A stretch of 64,000 bases of DNA, taken from the NCBI GenBank assembly GCA_016748015.1, contig JAAOMT010000294.1:157175-221174 (forward strand). Direction: 5' to 3'. Positions 20,856-32,380 of this stretch are shown piece after piece. Within the stretch, counting starts at the first letter, position 1, and each line of letters begins with the position of its first letter. Source of the DNA: Geosiphon pyriformis. Taxonomy: Eukaryota; Glomeromycota; Glomeromycetes; Archaeosporales; Geosiphonaceae. Position numbers and translations under genes: made by a program. The notes under the pieces are model-generated. The model made no database searches. It saw nothing but the letters and a program-made list of their open reading frames with translations, and was not told the DNA's origin.

Positions 20856-21717
20856 TGTTACAGATGATTATTTGGGGTCTCAAGTCAAATAACAAATCTG
20901 TAACTTGGTGCTTAGTTAGTATTCTGGTGTTGATATCTGAAGGTGTAGTTTATTTAAAGGTTTTGTTGTGGAGTTTTTTGTATAATAGACAGAGATATAA
21001 TTAATGTTTTTATTTGTAGCTTTCTGAAACCACAGTTTTGTCAAATTTTTTTCTCAGTGTAGTGGCCAGTAATTTTCCTAGTAAGCTATTCTCAAATTTA
21101 TGAGTGTTTTATCCTTGTTTTATGGGTCTTTTACCAGTTCCTATGACATTTGTAACTTAGTGCTTAATCCTTAATCAATTTAGCAAAACCAAAAAAATAA
21201 CAAAAGAAATAAAAGAAAATAAAAGAAGATAAAAAATAAACAAAAACAATTGCAAGTTAGTATCCTGTCAATAGCCATAATCAAGAGCTATTGTTCTAGC
21301 ATAGTTAAGTATCAATTACTATTAACATAAAGTGTTGATAGTGGAGAGTAGATTGAGATAGTGAATAATTATTTATTAATATTTTTGTGAATTGGAAGGT
21401 CACTTAGATGAACTCTAAACTGGAAGATCTCTAACTAAAAGATTCTGTTTTTTTATTTCTAATGCTACCACTATATATACATAATTTGGGTTCTATGAGA
21501 TTACTCACATTCTTGAGTGATGTGCTATAATTTCTCAAGCAATGCTCATATTGTTGAACAATGTGCTATATTTTCTTGACATCGCTCCACATTGCTAAGC
21601 AATGTGCCATGATTTCTAATATTGCTCCACATTGCTGAGCAATGTGCTCATGTGCTCACTATTACTCTCTTATTGGTCTACTATTTTTCTATATCTGTTT
21701 TCTTTTTATGAATAACA
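20856..21717 (-). repeat. A2 3' LTR (862 bp)
   Basis: TGTTACAG at 20856 to ATAACA at 21717. The U3 module (about 21490-21660) holds ATTGCT.AGCAATGTG palindromic units, one unit (about 41 bp) more than the 5' LTR copy. The stem-loop pair lies near 21265-21345 and TATATATAC near 21470. Confidence 0.87.
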
Positions 21718-21731
21718 TTATCTCCTCTTTT

Positions 21732-22368
21732 TTAATATTGAGCTCCGTCAAAATCTTTGTTTTGAATTAATTCTAATACTTTTTTTTTCAAGTATTGTTT
21801 GTTTAACTCTGTTCCTTATGTCTTCTACTTGTGTATTGTTTATTCTTCCCCATTGGTTAATGGTTATGGTTTTCATGTCAGAGTATAACAGTATTTCTGG
21901 ATAGTTCCAAAATATGTTGTATAGTCGGTACATTGTTTTAACATGTAGTATTGAATTTGTTTTCTTTCTGATAAATTTTTAAATTTGTTGTATTATGTCT
22001 TGATTGAATATTTTCTTGGATTTGTCGATATACAACTCCTGAATATTCAACTTTTGACTTAACTGGTAGTAGCAATATGATATTAGAAGTTATTCTGTCC
22101 ATTGTTTCCAATTTTTTTTTGTAAGCTCTTCTGTTGGTGCCATGATAGGTATTTTCCCAAAAGTGTTTTTTACTTTTTCTATTACATTATCTGTCCAGTT
22201 TTTATCATTCTTTAGTAGTCACTAATATGGTGTATTTTTTGTCTTTCTTTTGGTGTTTCGATAGCAAATTGTTTGGTTGTTAATAATAATTTTTATGTCT
22301 AACTGTTGTTGACTTAAGGCTTGGAACAATTGTTGAGTTATAGTATAAATATGATCTGGTATTTTCAT
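21732..22368 (-). pseudogene. A2 ORF3
   Basis: ATG at 22366-22368 (MKIPDHIYTITQQLFQ), later LYNIF..YPEILLYSD and TITINQWGRINNTQV..IRNRV, ending at TAA 21732 before a GAGG-containing polypurine stretch. The C-terminal 60 codons are open; the middle holds stops. It is very similar to A3 ORF3. Confidence 0.72.
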
Positions 22369-22429
22369 TTTTTTTGGTTGCTTTTGTCACATGTATTGTG
22401 TCTTTATATACTCTTTTGGTTGTTTACTT

Positions 22430-23660
22430 CTACGTGTTTGGTTCAATAATTATGATTGGTTTCAGATCTCATAGAATCTTATCTGGTTGAACTAGTTTTC
22501 TTTGTACTCTCAATTGTGGAATGTTATTGGTGAATGATGATGCTATCTGGTGATATGGTTTCAGTCGATTATCATGTGCTGTTTTGGCTAAGATTTTGTT
22601 GTCCTATCTTAATTTATAAGCTTCATTCCTTAGAATTTCTTCTATGTAAAATGCTCCATCCTATTTGGGGTCAAATTTTCCACTCCATTGTTTTTCCACT
22701 TTGGTACAATGTAATAGTACTTTGTCTCCAATCTTGAATTCAACTGGTTTGTCTTGTAGTTGGTTATCATGTTATTTTTTTTGCTTTTCTTGTGACTTTT
22801 GGATGTTGTCAACTGCTTTTTGTTGTCTGTTTTCTAGTGTTTCCATTAAGTCATATGTTCTTCTTAACAATGTTTCTTGGAAATTATCTTCTGTTATTGT
22901 TTCAGTTGGATATGTATTGACCTCTATCTCAACTGGTAATGTTGCTGTTCTACTGTATACCAATTCAAATGGTATTGCTTGTGTGGTATCTTGCTTTATT
23001 GTCCAATAAGCAAATAATACTAATGGTATAAACAAATTCTATTCATTTTGATTTTCCTGGCTGATTTTGGCTATAGCTTCACACAATGTTCTGTTGAATT
23101 TTTCAACTAATTCATTTGTTTGTAAATAGTATGATAATGATAGTGGTCTTTTTATTCCAAATTTTTGGCTTAATTCTGCTAATGTTCTGTTTACAAAGTG
23201 AGTTCCTTGATCTGATAATAATTCTTTTGGACATTCATGTCAACAGATCAAATCTTGATGAACAAATTTGGCAACAGATTTTACATCTACTCTTTGAATT
23301 GCTTTTGCTTTTGGCCATTTAGTGAGATAGTCCATGGCTACTGCAATATATCAGTTGCATCTGCTGGTAATTGTTAATGGTCTGACTAAGTCAATTCCAA
23401 TGTGATCAAATGGTTGTTCCACTTTGATTGGTCTTAATGGTTCATTGGGTTTTGTTCCTCCTCTTTGTTGACATGCATTACAATTTTGAATGTATTGGAT
23501 GATGTCTGGATACATTGATGGCCAATAATATCTTTTTCTGGTTCTTTTCATTGTTGCTTCTTTATGAAAATGTCTTGCTGTTGGATCTGAATGCATGTTG
23601 AATAATATTGTTTCTTTCTCTGGCTCTGTGATTACTCTGGTTGGTTGATCTGGATTCTTT
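22430..23660 (-). pseudogene. A2 integrase
   Basis: HHCC module (HSDPTARHFHKEAT...CNAC, about 23450-23600), first Asp (IGIDLVRPL), LTKWPK, second Asp (LLSDQGTHF) and Glu (LVEKFN). All three catalytic residues are present. TGA at 23240-23242 replaces the Arg codon of ICRH. The GPY/F-like tail ends at TAG 22430-22432. The frame differs from RT by an indel near 23.8 kb. Confidence 0.83.
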
Positions 23661-23889
23661 CTGTTTTTCTGGTAAAGTATATTTTCGTGGTTAATAAAAT
23701 ATTTTGATTGTTGTTTTATGTTGTTTTGTTCCTTTTGAGATAATTTTTCTTTGAACTGTTGGGTATTAATATAATATTGTAGTTGTTAATATTTTTGGGT
23801 GTTTATCTTTTGTTATATTTTCATTGTGTTTGTTTTGGTTTTGTTATATTTTTGGGTTGAAATGTTTTTAGATTTGTCTCATTTGTAAC

Positions 23890-25290
23890 AACCCATCAGC
23901 ATTTCTATTATCTTTTTCTTTTTTATAATGTATAGTATAAGTATATAGTGATAGTGCTATTTTCTATCTTGATTGTCTTCTATCTTCAAATTTTTGTTTA
24001 TGAAGTGCTGTTAATCCCTTGTAATCTGTGTATACATCAAACTTCTGGCTTAAGTATTTACTCCATTTTATGACTGCCCAATAAATTGCCAAGTATTCTA
24101 ATTCTGGTTTTTCATAATTTCTTTCAGCTGGAGTTAAACCTCAGCTGGCATATGCAACTGGATGTTCTCTTCCATCCAGTCTTTTCTGTGATAGTACTGC
24201 TCTTAATGCTTGGTCTAATACATTAGTGATAATGATGAATGGTTTGTTGTGATCCGAATAGATCAGTACCAGAGCTTGTATAAGCTTTCTTCTTAGAATA
24301 TTAAAAGCTTCTTGTTGTGCTTCCATCCATTTGTATTTCACATTCTTGGTTTGGAGATGATTGAGTGGTTGGGCTATCTTAAAAAATTTTTTGATGAAGC
24401 ATTGATAATAGTCTGCAAATCCCAAGAATGATTTTAACTCTGTTACATTGGTTGGTACTGGAAAGTTCTTGACTATTTCTATCTTTTCTGGATTTGTTTT
24501 AATCCCATCTTGGCTGACTACATGTTCCAAAAATTTTAGCTCTGTCTTGTTGAAGTAATACTTAGTAGCATTTAGTTTTAATCTTGCTTGTCTAAGTCTT
24601 TTGAACACTTGCTATAGATAATAGAGATAATCATCAAATGTCTTTGAAAATATGTTGGTGTTATTTAAGTAAACTACTACTGATTTCCATAGTAAGCCTG
24701 TGTATACTATTTCCATTAGCTATTGGAATGTTGCTGGTGCATTGGTCAAGCCAAATAGCATGACTTCAAACTCAAAATTTTCTTTTTTTGTGGTAAATAC
24801 TGTTTTTTCTTTGTTGGCTGGATCCATGGCTACTTGTCAGTAACCACTATCTAAATCTAGTGTTAAAAACCATTTATTTTCTCCAAAAGCATCAAATAAT
24901 TCTTGGATTTTTGGAGTTGGATAGCTGTCTCCTTTGGTGACTCTATTTAGTTTCCGGTAATCTACACAAAAGTGAATTTTCTCATTTTTCTTTTGGACTA
25001 GTACCACTGGTGATAACCATGGACTCATTGATAGCTGAATTAGCCCATTGTCAAGCATCTAATTGATTTCTTAATGAATGATTTTATGACTAGCTGGTAG
25101 TACTCTGTACACTCTTTGTTTAATTAAAATTGCATCTCCAGTCTTAATCTGATGTTAGATGATATTGGTGCGGCCAAATTCATTTTCACTAGCAAAGATA
25201 TTATTGAAATTGCTGAGTAATATCTTTAGTTGCATCTGTTGGAGTGGATCTAGATTTCCCATGTTTATCTGTTTCAATTGTTTCAGTTGG
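23890..25290 (-). pseudogene. A2 reverse transcriptase and RNase H
   Basis: RT blocks HFCVDYRKLN, FLTLDLDSGY, FEVMLFGL, then YLNN at 24660-24671 (both catalytic Asp codons mutated), and FLEHVVSQDGI. RNase H shows IITNVLDQALRAVL, with Asn for the catalytic Asp. Stops lie near 24836, 24610 and 24140. It is enzymatically dead. Confidence 0.85.
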
Positions 25291-25299
25291 AGCAGATAA

Positions 25300-26190
25300 C
25301 ATTTACTTTGGCCATAGATGGTTTGTGATGTAATGTTCACATATCTGCAAAGCTGTGAAAAATCTGGAATATGGTCTGGTGGTTGATTCTTAACTTCAGT
25401 GATTAAATATTTAATGATAGTTCCCTTTGGTATTTCAATAACATTTTCCATTGTGTTGTAGATGAAAATTTTAATGTTTTTGGGGCTTTTAGCTAATATG
25501 TAAAAATTAGTGAGTCCAATCTTTCTTGATTCGCAAATGGTGGCTTCTGCTTTAAACAACTGAGCTTGATTCTTTACTTCTCTTTTTATGGCTAACATAT
25601 ACTGGTCATATGGTAGAATGAAAATTGATTAATGAGTTGAGATAATTTCTTCTTTGTCAATAACCTCTTCCTCTGTTATATTAACTGGTACATCTATTTT
25701 ACTTATTGATCTGAATCCTTGTATTCCTTTTGCTGTTATCCTTAATTTTTCCCTGTTTCCCACTGATACTAACTGAGCTATTTTCACCAGAGATAGAAAT
25801 GTTGCCTGTGCTATCTTTTCATTTGGCTCTATAATATATGCCTTTTCTGAATTATTTTGTAGCATAGCAATAATATTTCTTATGTATCTTGCATCAATTA
25901 TTCCTTTTCTGATGTTGATTTTCTTTTTTGCTAGGCTACTTCTAGATGCTAACTGAACCATTGTTGTTGCTAGAATTTCCAATGTTATCTTAAGATCAAT
26001 ACATGTACATGAATATAGTTCCAATTTAATGACATCCTTCCCTAGATATCTCAAATTAAACTCTGTATTAATATCATGCACACATTCTGGCATAATGCCT
26101 TCATTATTGTCACTATACCATTTGAGTTCCTGCTCCTTGGAGAGATCAAAAAGTGCAATGTATATTTCAGGGTTTAAATCAGAGTTTGAA
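25300..26190 (-). pseudogene. A2 dUTPase and linker
   Basis: Motifs TEFNLRYLGKD (motif 1 Asp to Asn), ASRSSLAKKK, GIIDARYIRNI, KIAQATFLSL, GFRSISK (motif 5 degraded). The linker continues IYNTMENVIEI...TIIKYLITEVK. One stop near 25630 separates the two open segments. Catalysis is doubtful because of motifs 1 and 5. Confidence 0.85.
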
Positions 26191-27010
26191 TTGTTGATAT
26201 TTTTGTTGCCATTTTGAATGGAGCTAGAACTGTTATTTTCATTATCATTATTGTCAGAGTTTGAATCGGAATTAAAATTTGATTCTGATTCTGATGCACA
26301 GCTGCTCATTGGCTTATTTTTTTCTGGGATTGTGTAGATCATACATGGTGGTGGATTGTAAATGAGGTTACACTCATTACAATATTGGAAGTCATAGGAA
26401 ATTAAGCAATGTTAACATAATCGAGTATTCAACTGTTTTAGGCATTGCTCTTGCTCTTCCCTTGTGGGTGCTAGTTCCTGGTAGTGTTCATAGAATTGTT
26501 CTGGATCTAAAAAATTTATGACTGGTTCTGAGTCCCAGTCAAGTTCTATGGGTTCTGGTGAGTTGTTTTTGATTTCTCTGATTTTTTCAGGTGATGCTCC
26601 TTCTATCTTGGCTATTGCCATTCTCCATAACTTGTCATTATTGTGTGAACAACTGTTTAATCACTGTACAGCTCTTCTCCAGATGACTTCTATTGGTGTC
26701 CCTTTTTTAACCCAGTCACTGATGAAGATTATGTATTGGCACAAAGTGTCACACATCCTTCCTTATCCTGGAATGTCATTCCATATTCCTTCATTGAGTA
26801 AGATTTCTCCACAAGTTAAACAAAGTTTGTTGTCCCATTTTCCTTGTCATTTTGGTCATTCAAAGCATTTTATAACGCATGCATGGCAGTAAAATTTGGT
26901 TGCTGTTTGGTATTCCTTATTGTTGCCATAGTATGTGCCCATTGATGACAATTTCTTGCTGCAATTGACACATATCAGCTTTGGTCGACAATAGCTCAAT
27001 TGTTGTATTG
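26191..27010 (-). pseudogene. A2 Cys-rich putative zinc module
   Basis: CVNC (about 26970), YCHAC, GKWDNKLCLTCGE (about 26800-26840), then LC.HCL and YCNEC (about 26360-26420) and a Ser/Asp/Asn-rich acidic tail before dUTPase. Several Trp/Arg positions are stops. Same position and spacing as in A1. Confidence 0.62.
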
Positions 27011-27379
27011 GTGTATATGTGTAAGGGGTGTAAATGGCAGTTGGTAGTGGCTTTACTTCTTTCGCTTTTCCTTTCCCTTTCTCCTTCTCATCTCATTCCC
27101 AAGTTGTCAGTTCTTCTGAATCATAGTTGGTTTCCCAGTCTTGGTCAGTGCTTTAGGTAAGTTCTTTTTTCTGCTTTCCTTTGCTGTTGTCATTCCATAA
27201 AGGTACTGATAGCAGCTCATTGTGTTCTGTGTTGGCCCAAGAAACTTGGTAGACTTCCCAGATAAGTTTCTTCTCTTCTTTCTCAAATTTGATAAGTGGG
27301 GCTGGTGGTGTGGTGGTGGGCTTGAAGTGTCCACACATGGCAGGTACATGTATGTGTCATCCATTCTGGCTAAGTTGAA

Positions 27380-27938
27380 GCTCTTATGTGTTCCAATCAA
27401 GTGTTACATTGATCTTATACAGTCAATTGTTACCAACAAGTGCTTGGTATTGGGTGGCTTTCATAACTAGTACTTTGATTAGTACAATTATGCCATTGAC
27501 TTCAATGGAGAAGTCATTAATCTCATCAATGGGAGTTTTAGTTGCTCCATCAGTGGTTATGATCCTGGGGCTAGCAGCACAATCAATTTGGTGACCTAAT
27601 TGGTCCATGAATTGTCTTGTGATAATGCTGCCAGCTGATTTGCTGTCTAGTATCAGTTTAATAGCATAACCATCAATCTTCACATCAGTGTACATGATAG
27701 TAATCAGTTTGATGTCAAGGGCAGTCCTACTGAATAATAGAACTGGTGTGGTTTCCTTGAATTCAAATGGAAAAATAGCTGTTAAGAACTTATTATTGGA
27801 GATAGTTGCTGGTGGGATATTGCTGATAAGTGGCTGTTTCTGGTTGGGTTCTGGATGATTGGATGTGGCATCTTCTAGGGTTATCAAGAGACTTAAATAG
27901 TTCTGAGAATTCAGGTTTTGGGTGTACCTGGTGCCCAA
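27380..27938 (-). pseudogene. A2 aspartic protease region
   Basis: KLILDSKSAGS with Asp at 27644-27646: the DSG glycine is Lys, which should abolish protease activity. It is followed by QYQALVGNN. 27011-27379 continues the frame as a Lys/Pro-rich spacer (CGHFKPTTTPPAPL). Confidence 0.8.
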
Positions 27939-28279
27939 ATTCTATTGTCAAGATCCTGATAGTTGTGCTGTGAAACTGGAGATTGGTTAATGGACCAACA
28001 TTGACAATCTCCAGCTTTGCTATATCAGTCTTGGCCTTTAAGTTCTGTTTTGAGGTAAGTTCTATAGCAGTGTTTGAATTTGTTGGGGCTAATAAATTAC
28101 CTAAGGCTGCAGCTGATAAATGGGTTGGGAGTGCAGGTGATAAATGACAGATGCTGTTGGCTGATAAATTTGTGGCTGCATCATAGGTATGTAATTTGGT
28201 TAATATATTTCTGTATTTAATTAATAACTCAAAGTTAAAAACCTGTAATTGGGTTTTCAATATTGATTTTCCGATTGTT

Positions 28280-30032
28280 GGTTTTCTATTCTTAACCGAC
28301 AATTGATTCTCAAATGTCCTTGTTTACCACAGTAGTAGCAGATATGCATCTCTTGCTGCCATAATTGATTGGATGATGATGAGGAACACAACTGATTTTA
28401 TGGGTAATTTGTGATTCCTAAATTATTGTATCATTGAGGTGGTTAATAAATTGCATGATTGTCAGCTAAGTACTCTTCAAGCTTTTGGTTAATGGAATCA
28501 CTAAATTGTTTCAATTTGGAATCCAATTCAGATAATCTATTCATTACTAGATTTACAGCTTGGACATAGTTAGCTTCAAGTTCAGCTGCTTCAAAATCTC
28601 TGGTGTTGGTAACTGCAGCTTGAAAGTCTGTTGGATGTATTGGGCATATGCGTTAGAGGATGCTGCTATGCAGACCTCTAATAAATTGGTTTAGGATTTG
28701 TGGTGCTGTAAAATAGTCAGTCTAAATTGCTTGAATTTGGTGCAAATTCTTATGGAAGCATCTTAGGTAAGTAGTGACTGCTTCATTTTCCCCTTGTTTG
28801 ATAGTGGTGAAAGTGTTTGCTAGCCAATTAATACTATTATTATTGCTAAAGTACTGTAAGAATGCAAGCTTGAATATATTGAAATCTTGGAGTTTGTTAA
28901 CCAAGCTTTAATACCATAAATTGGCAGTATTTTAGAGAAAATATGGAATGGCCTGCATGGCTCTGGCATCATTCCAGCCATTGACTGCGATGGCTTTCTC
29001 TATATCATTTAGCCATGCTTGGGCATCATCTTTTTCACTGGTGTATTTTTCAAGTTTGACAATAAGAGCATATGCCATTGGCATTATGATTTGTTGTTGT
29101 GGTGGTTGTTGAAGTTGTTGTTGTGGCGATGTAAGTGGCTGTTGTAGTTGTTGGGGTGGTTGAAGTGGCTACTGTTGAATTGGTTCAATAATTGGTTCAA
29201 TTGGTGGTTGATTGATGACAATTACTGAAGATAAGTTTTGCTGATTAATTGTTTTAGGGTTTTAATTGTCCTGATTGTGCTGTGTTTGAAAATTCAAAGT
29301 TTCAATTTCTGGGTTTTCAGTAATCAAGTTCTGGTAAGTAAATTCTTAATCTTCAAATTCTTCTTTTTCTTTTTCTTCTGATTCCATTATCTCCTAAGAA
29401 CTCGTATTTCCAAAATCTGGTTGAGGTAGCAATGATCAGAATCCTAATGGTGTTGGCAATCATGATTTAAATCCTTTAAAATAATTGCCATAGGTTTCTA
29501 GTAATTCTGCTTTCTTTTGTTTACTTTGAAATGGTAGTCATCCAAATATTGATGTTGTATGTAATGTAAATGCGTCTGTTGATGAAATGTTGATAGCGCT
29601 TTTAGGTATATAGTGGTATGACAGGTTTGTTGGTAATTCAACTCTGGTTTTCTTTTAAGTAGGTGGTTGTATTTGTTTTAGTGTTACTACTGGTGTTTGC
29701 AGTCTTCTTTTGCCTTTGTCTGCATAAGTAATAGGGAATTGTTGTTGTGTATATCTTTCAATGGTTTGATTAATTTCCCTAATAATTGGTGCGAAATTGT
29801 AGTTTCTTGGTAAACTGGTATGTTGAAATAATTTTGTATAGAAATTTTCTCTTGTGGATTCAATGTTAACTGTTCCTCCTAAGCAGTCTGTAATTTTATC
29901 ATTAACGTAGAAGTTAAAGGCAAATTCTACTGGAAAGTGGTTATTGTTTAGTCCTAATTGTTGGCTGTACTGTTGAAACAAGAATTTGGTGAATCCTAAA
30001 TGGTTTGCTTCTATGTTTTCTGATTCTGCCAC
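28280..30032 (-). pseudogene. A2 gag
   Basis: The N-terminal domain is open from the GTG at 30030-30032 (AESENIEANHLGFTKFLFQQY...REINQTIERYTQQ), with 125 codons intact. The capsid block (about 28720-28970; F.LAFLQYFSNNNSI) and the degraded knuckle near 28300-28350 follow, then a Tyr/Gln-rich linker. Multiple stops in the Pro/Gln-rich middle (29050-29650). Confidence 0.78.
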
Positions 30033-30077
30033 TTTTGGATGATTGCTGTTGGTGCTGGTTCTTTATAGAATTATACT

Positions 30078-30094
30078 TCACAGAAAGCACCAAA
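30078..30094 (-). other. A2 primer-binding site
   Basis: TGGTGCTTTCTGTGAAG on the minus strand, two bases inside the 5' LTR. It differs from the A1 site by transitions. Confidence 0.5.
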
Positions 30095-30096
30095 TG

Positions 30097-30917
30097 TTAC
30101 AGATGATTATTTGGAGTCTCAAAACAAATAACAAATCCATAACTTAGTGCTTGGTTAGTATTCTGATGTTAATATCTGAAGATGTGGTTTATTTGAAGAT
30201 TTTGTTGTGGAGTTTTTTGTATAATGGACAGAAATATAATTGATGTTTTTATCTGTAGCTTCCCAAAACCACAGTTTCATCAAATTTTTTTTTTAGCATA
30301 ATGGCTAGTAATCCTCCTGGTAAGCTATTCTTAAATCTATGAGTGTTCTATCCTTGTTTTATGGGTCTTTTACTATTCCCTATGATGTCTGTAACTCAGC
30401 ACTTAATTTTTAATCAATTTAACAAAACCAAAAAAATAACAAAAGAAATAAAAAAAAATAAAAGAAAATAAAGAATAAACAAAAGCAATTGCAAGTTAAT
30501 ATTCTATCAATAGCCATAATCAAGAGCTATTGTTCTAGTATGGTTAAGTATTAATTACTATCAACATGGAGTGTTGATAGTGGAGAGTGGATTGAAATAG
30601 TGAATAATTATTTATTGATATTTTTGTGAATTGGAAGGTTGCTTAAATGAACTCTAAACTAGGAGGTCTCTAACTGAAGGATTCTGTCTTTTCTACTTCT
30701 AACACTACCATTATATATACATAATTTGGGTTCTATGAGATTGCTCACATTTTCGAGCAATGTGCTATAATTTCTTAAGCAATGCTTACATTGTTGAGCA
30801 ATGTACTATATTTTTTTGACATCGCTCCATATTGCTGAGCAATGTGCTTATGTGTTTACTACTACTCTCTTATTGGTCTATTATTTTTCTATATCTGTTT
30901 TCTTTTTATGAGTAACA
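30097..30917 (-). repeat. A2 5' LTR (821 bp) with promoter
   Basis: TGTTACAG at 30097, GTAACA at 30912-30917. TATATATAC at 30712-30720 is the TATA candidate on the minus strand. The U3 palindrome module (about 30735-30860) is one unit shorter than in the 3' LTR. The stem-loop pair lies at about 30505-30585. Confidence 0.86.
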
Positions 30918-31432
30918 CCACTTGTTTTCTAGTGTTTCCATCAAGTTATATGTTTTTTTTAGCAATGTTTCTTAAAAATTGTCTTCAGTTATTGGTTCTG
31001 TTGGATAAGTGTTGATTTCTATCTCAACTGGTAATGTTGCTATTCTATCATATATTAATTCAAATAATGTTGCTTGTGTAGTGTCTTGTTTTATTGTTTG
31101 ATAAGCAAATAATACTGATGATATAAACAAATCCCATTCATTCTGGTTTTTTTGACTAATCTTGGCGATTGTTTTATACAATGTTCTGTTAAATCTTTCA
31201 ACTAACCCATTTGTTTGTGAATAGTATGGTAATGATAATGGTCTTTTTATCTCAAATCTTTGACTTAATTCTGTCAATGTTCTATTCACAAAGTGAGTTC
31301 CTTGATCAGATAGTAGTTCTTTTGGACATTTATGTCAACAGATCAAGTCTTAATATACAAATTCAGTAATAGATTCTGCATCTGCTCTTTGAATGGCTTT
31401 TGCTTCTGGCCATTTTGTAAGATAGTTCATGG
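30918..31432 (-). pseudogene. A4 integrase catalytic core (middle piece)
   Basis: Core from FWPEAKAIQRADAE through LLSDQGTHF and LVERFNRTL to ITEDNF, with second Asp and Glu both present. TGA at 31335-31337 replaces the Arg codon of ICRH. It is bounded by A2 on the left and by A3 on the right (ATGG at 31429-31432 repeated at 61463-61466). Confidence 0.82.
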
Positions 31433-32356
31433 TGTTACTCATAAAAAGAAAACAGATAGAGAAAAATAGTAGACCAATAGGAGAATAGTAGTTAGCACGT
31501 GAGCACATGTGAAACAATATTAAAAATCACAGCATATTGCTTAGCAATGTAGAGCAATATCAGAAATCATAGCACATTGCTTAGCAATGTGGAGCAATGT
31601 CAAAAAACATGGCACATCATTCAGCAATGTGAAGTAATGTTAGAAAATGAGAGCACATTGCTTAGCAATGTGAGCATTGCTCAAGAAATCATAGCACATC
31701 ACTCAAAAATGTGAGTGATCTTGTAGAACATCAATTATGTATATATAGCAGTAGCGTTAGAAGTAGAAAGAACAGAATTCTTAGGTTAGAAACCATTCTG
31801 TTTAGATTTACTTTACACAACTTTCCACATCACAAATTATCAATAAATAATTATTCACTATTTCAATTCATTCTCTATTATCAACACTTTATGTTGATAG
31901 TTATTGATACTTAACCACACTGGACCAATAGCTCTTAATCACAGCTATTGATAGGATACTAACTTGTTCATTGTCTTGGCTTATTTCTTTATGTTATTTT
32001 TTTTATTTTCTTGTCTTAATTGTTGTTATTACTAACTCTATTGAGGATTAATGCACAGGGTACTGACATCAGAATATAGCACTGGTAAAAAACCCAGAAA
32101 TAAGAGTAGGACACTCAATTGAAGTTAGCTTACCAGGAAAAACACCAGCCATTATGCTAAGAAAAAAATTGATGAAACTGCGGTTTCAGGAAGCTACAGA
32201 TAAAACTATTACTACTGAATCTCTGTCTATTATATAAAGAACTCAACCAAAACCTTCAAATAAACACACCTTCAGATTTCCATCATCAACAACCACCTTG
32301 AGCACCAAGTTATGGGTTTGTTATTTATTCCAATACCCAAATAATCACCTGTAACA
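31433..32356 (+). repeat. A3 5' LTR (924 bp)
   Basis: TGTTACTCAT to CACCTGTAACA. U3 module with four ATTGCTTAGCAATGTG-like units (about 31505-31690), TATA at 31740-31748, AATAAA at 31842-31847, stem-loop ATCAACA..TGTTGAT at 31879-31897, stem-loop CAATAGCT..AGCTATTG at 31926-31950, a T-rich tract, then U5. It is 40 bp longer than the 3' LTR, equal to one U3 repeat unit. Confidence 0.88.
31740..31748 (+). promoter_or_regulatory. A3 LTR TATA box
   Basis: TATATATAG, preceded by TTATG, occurs at the same place in every A-family LTR, about 95 bp before an AATAAA signal. Transcription would start near 31770; R would end shortly after 31850. Confidence 0.6.
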
Positions 32357-32358
32357 TT

Positions 32359-32375
32359 TGGTGCTCCCTATGAGA
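32359..32375 (+). other. A3 primer-binding site
   Basis: TGGTGCTCCCTATGAGA begins two bases after the LTR end. Same start (TGGTGCT) as the A1, A2 and B2 sites. Confidence 0.55.
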
Positions 32376-32380
32376 TATAA

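Larger units (their letters stand above)
20856..30917 (-). mobile_element. A2: Ty3/gypsy-type element with dUTPase and ORF3, inserted in A4 integrase
   Basis: Complete structure on the minus strand: 5' LTR 30097-30917, PBS, Gag-Pol 22430-30032, ORF3 21732-22368, 3' LTR 20856-21717. Gag to RT share one frame (frame of 30032), then a frameshift near 23.8 kb moves integrase. Many nonsense codons; RT reads YLNN, protease DSK, RNase H Asn for Asp. The flanks CTGC and CCAC are compatible with an ancestral CCGC target. It carries the GCAATGTG-type U3 module, as A3 does. Confidence 0.9.

Noticed and set aside
22665-23009. Plus-strand open frame of 114 codons
   Set aside because: Antisense to the A2 integrase C-terminal region; Ser/Cys/Phe-rich shadow of AT-rich codons with no independent support.
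31505-31690. CRISPR-like array of palindromic repeats
   Set aside because: Units are contiguous minisatellite repeats inside an LTR of a eukaryotic retrotransposon, with no unique spacers or cas genes.
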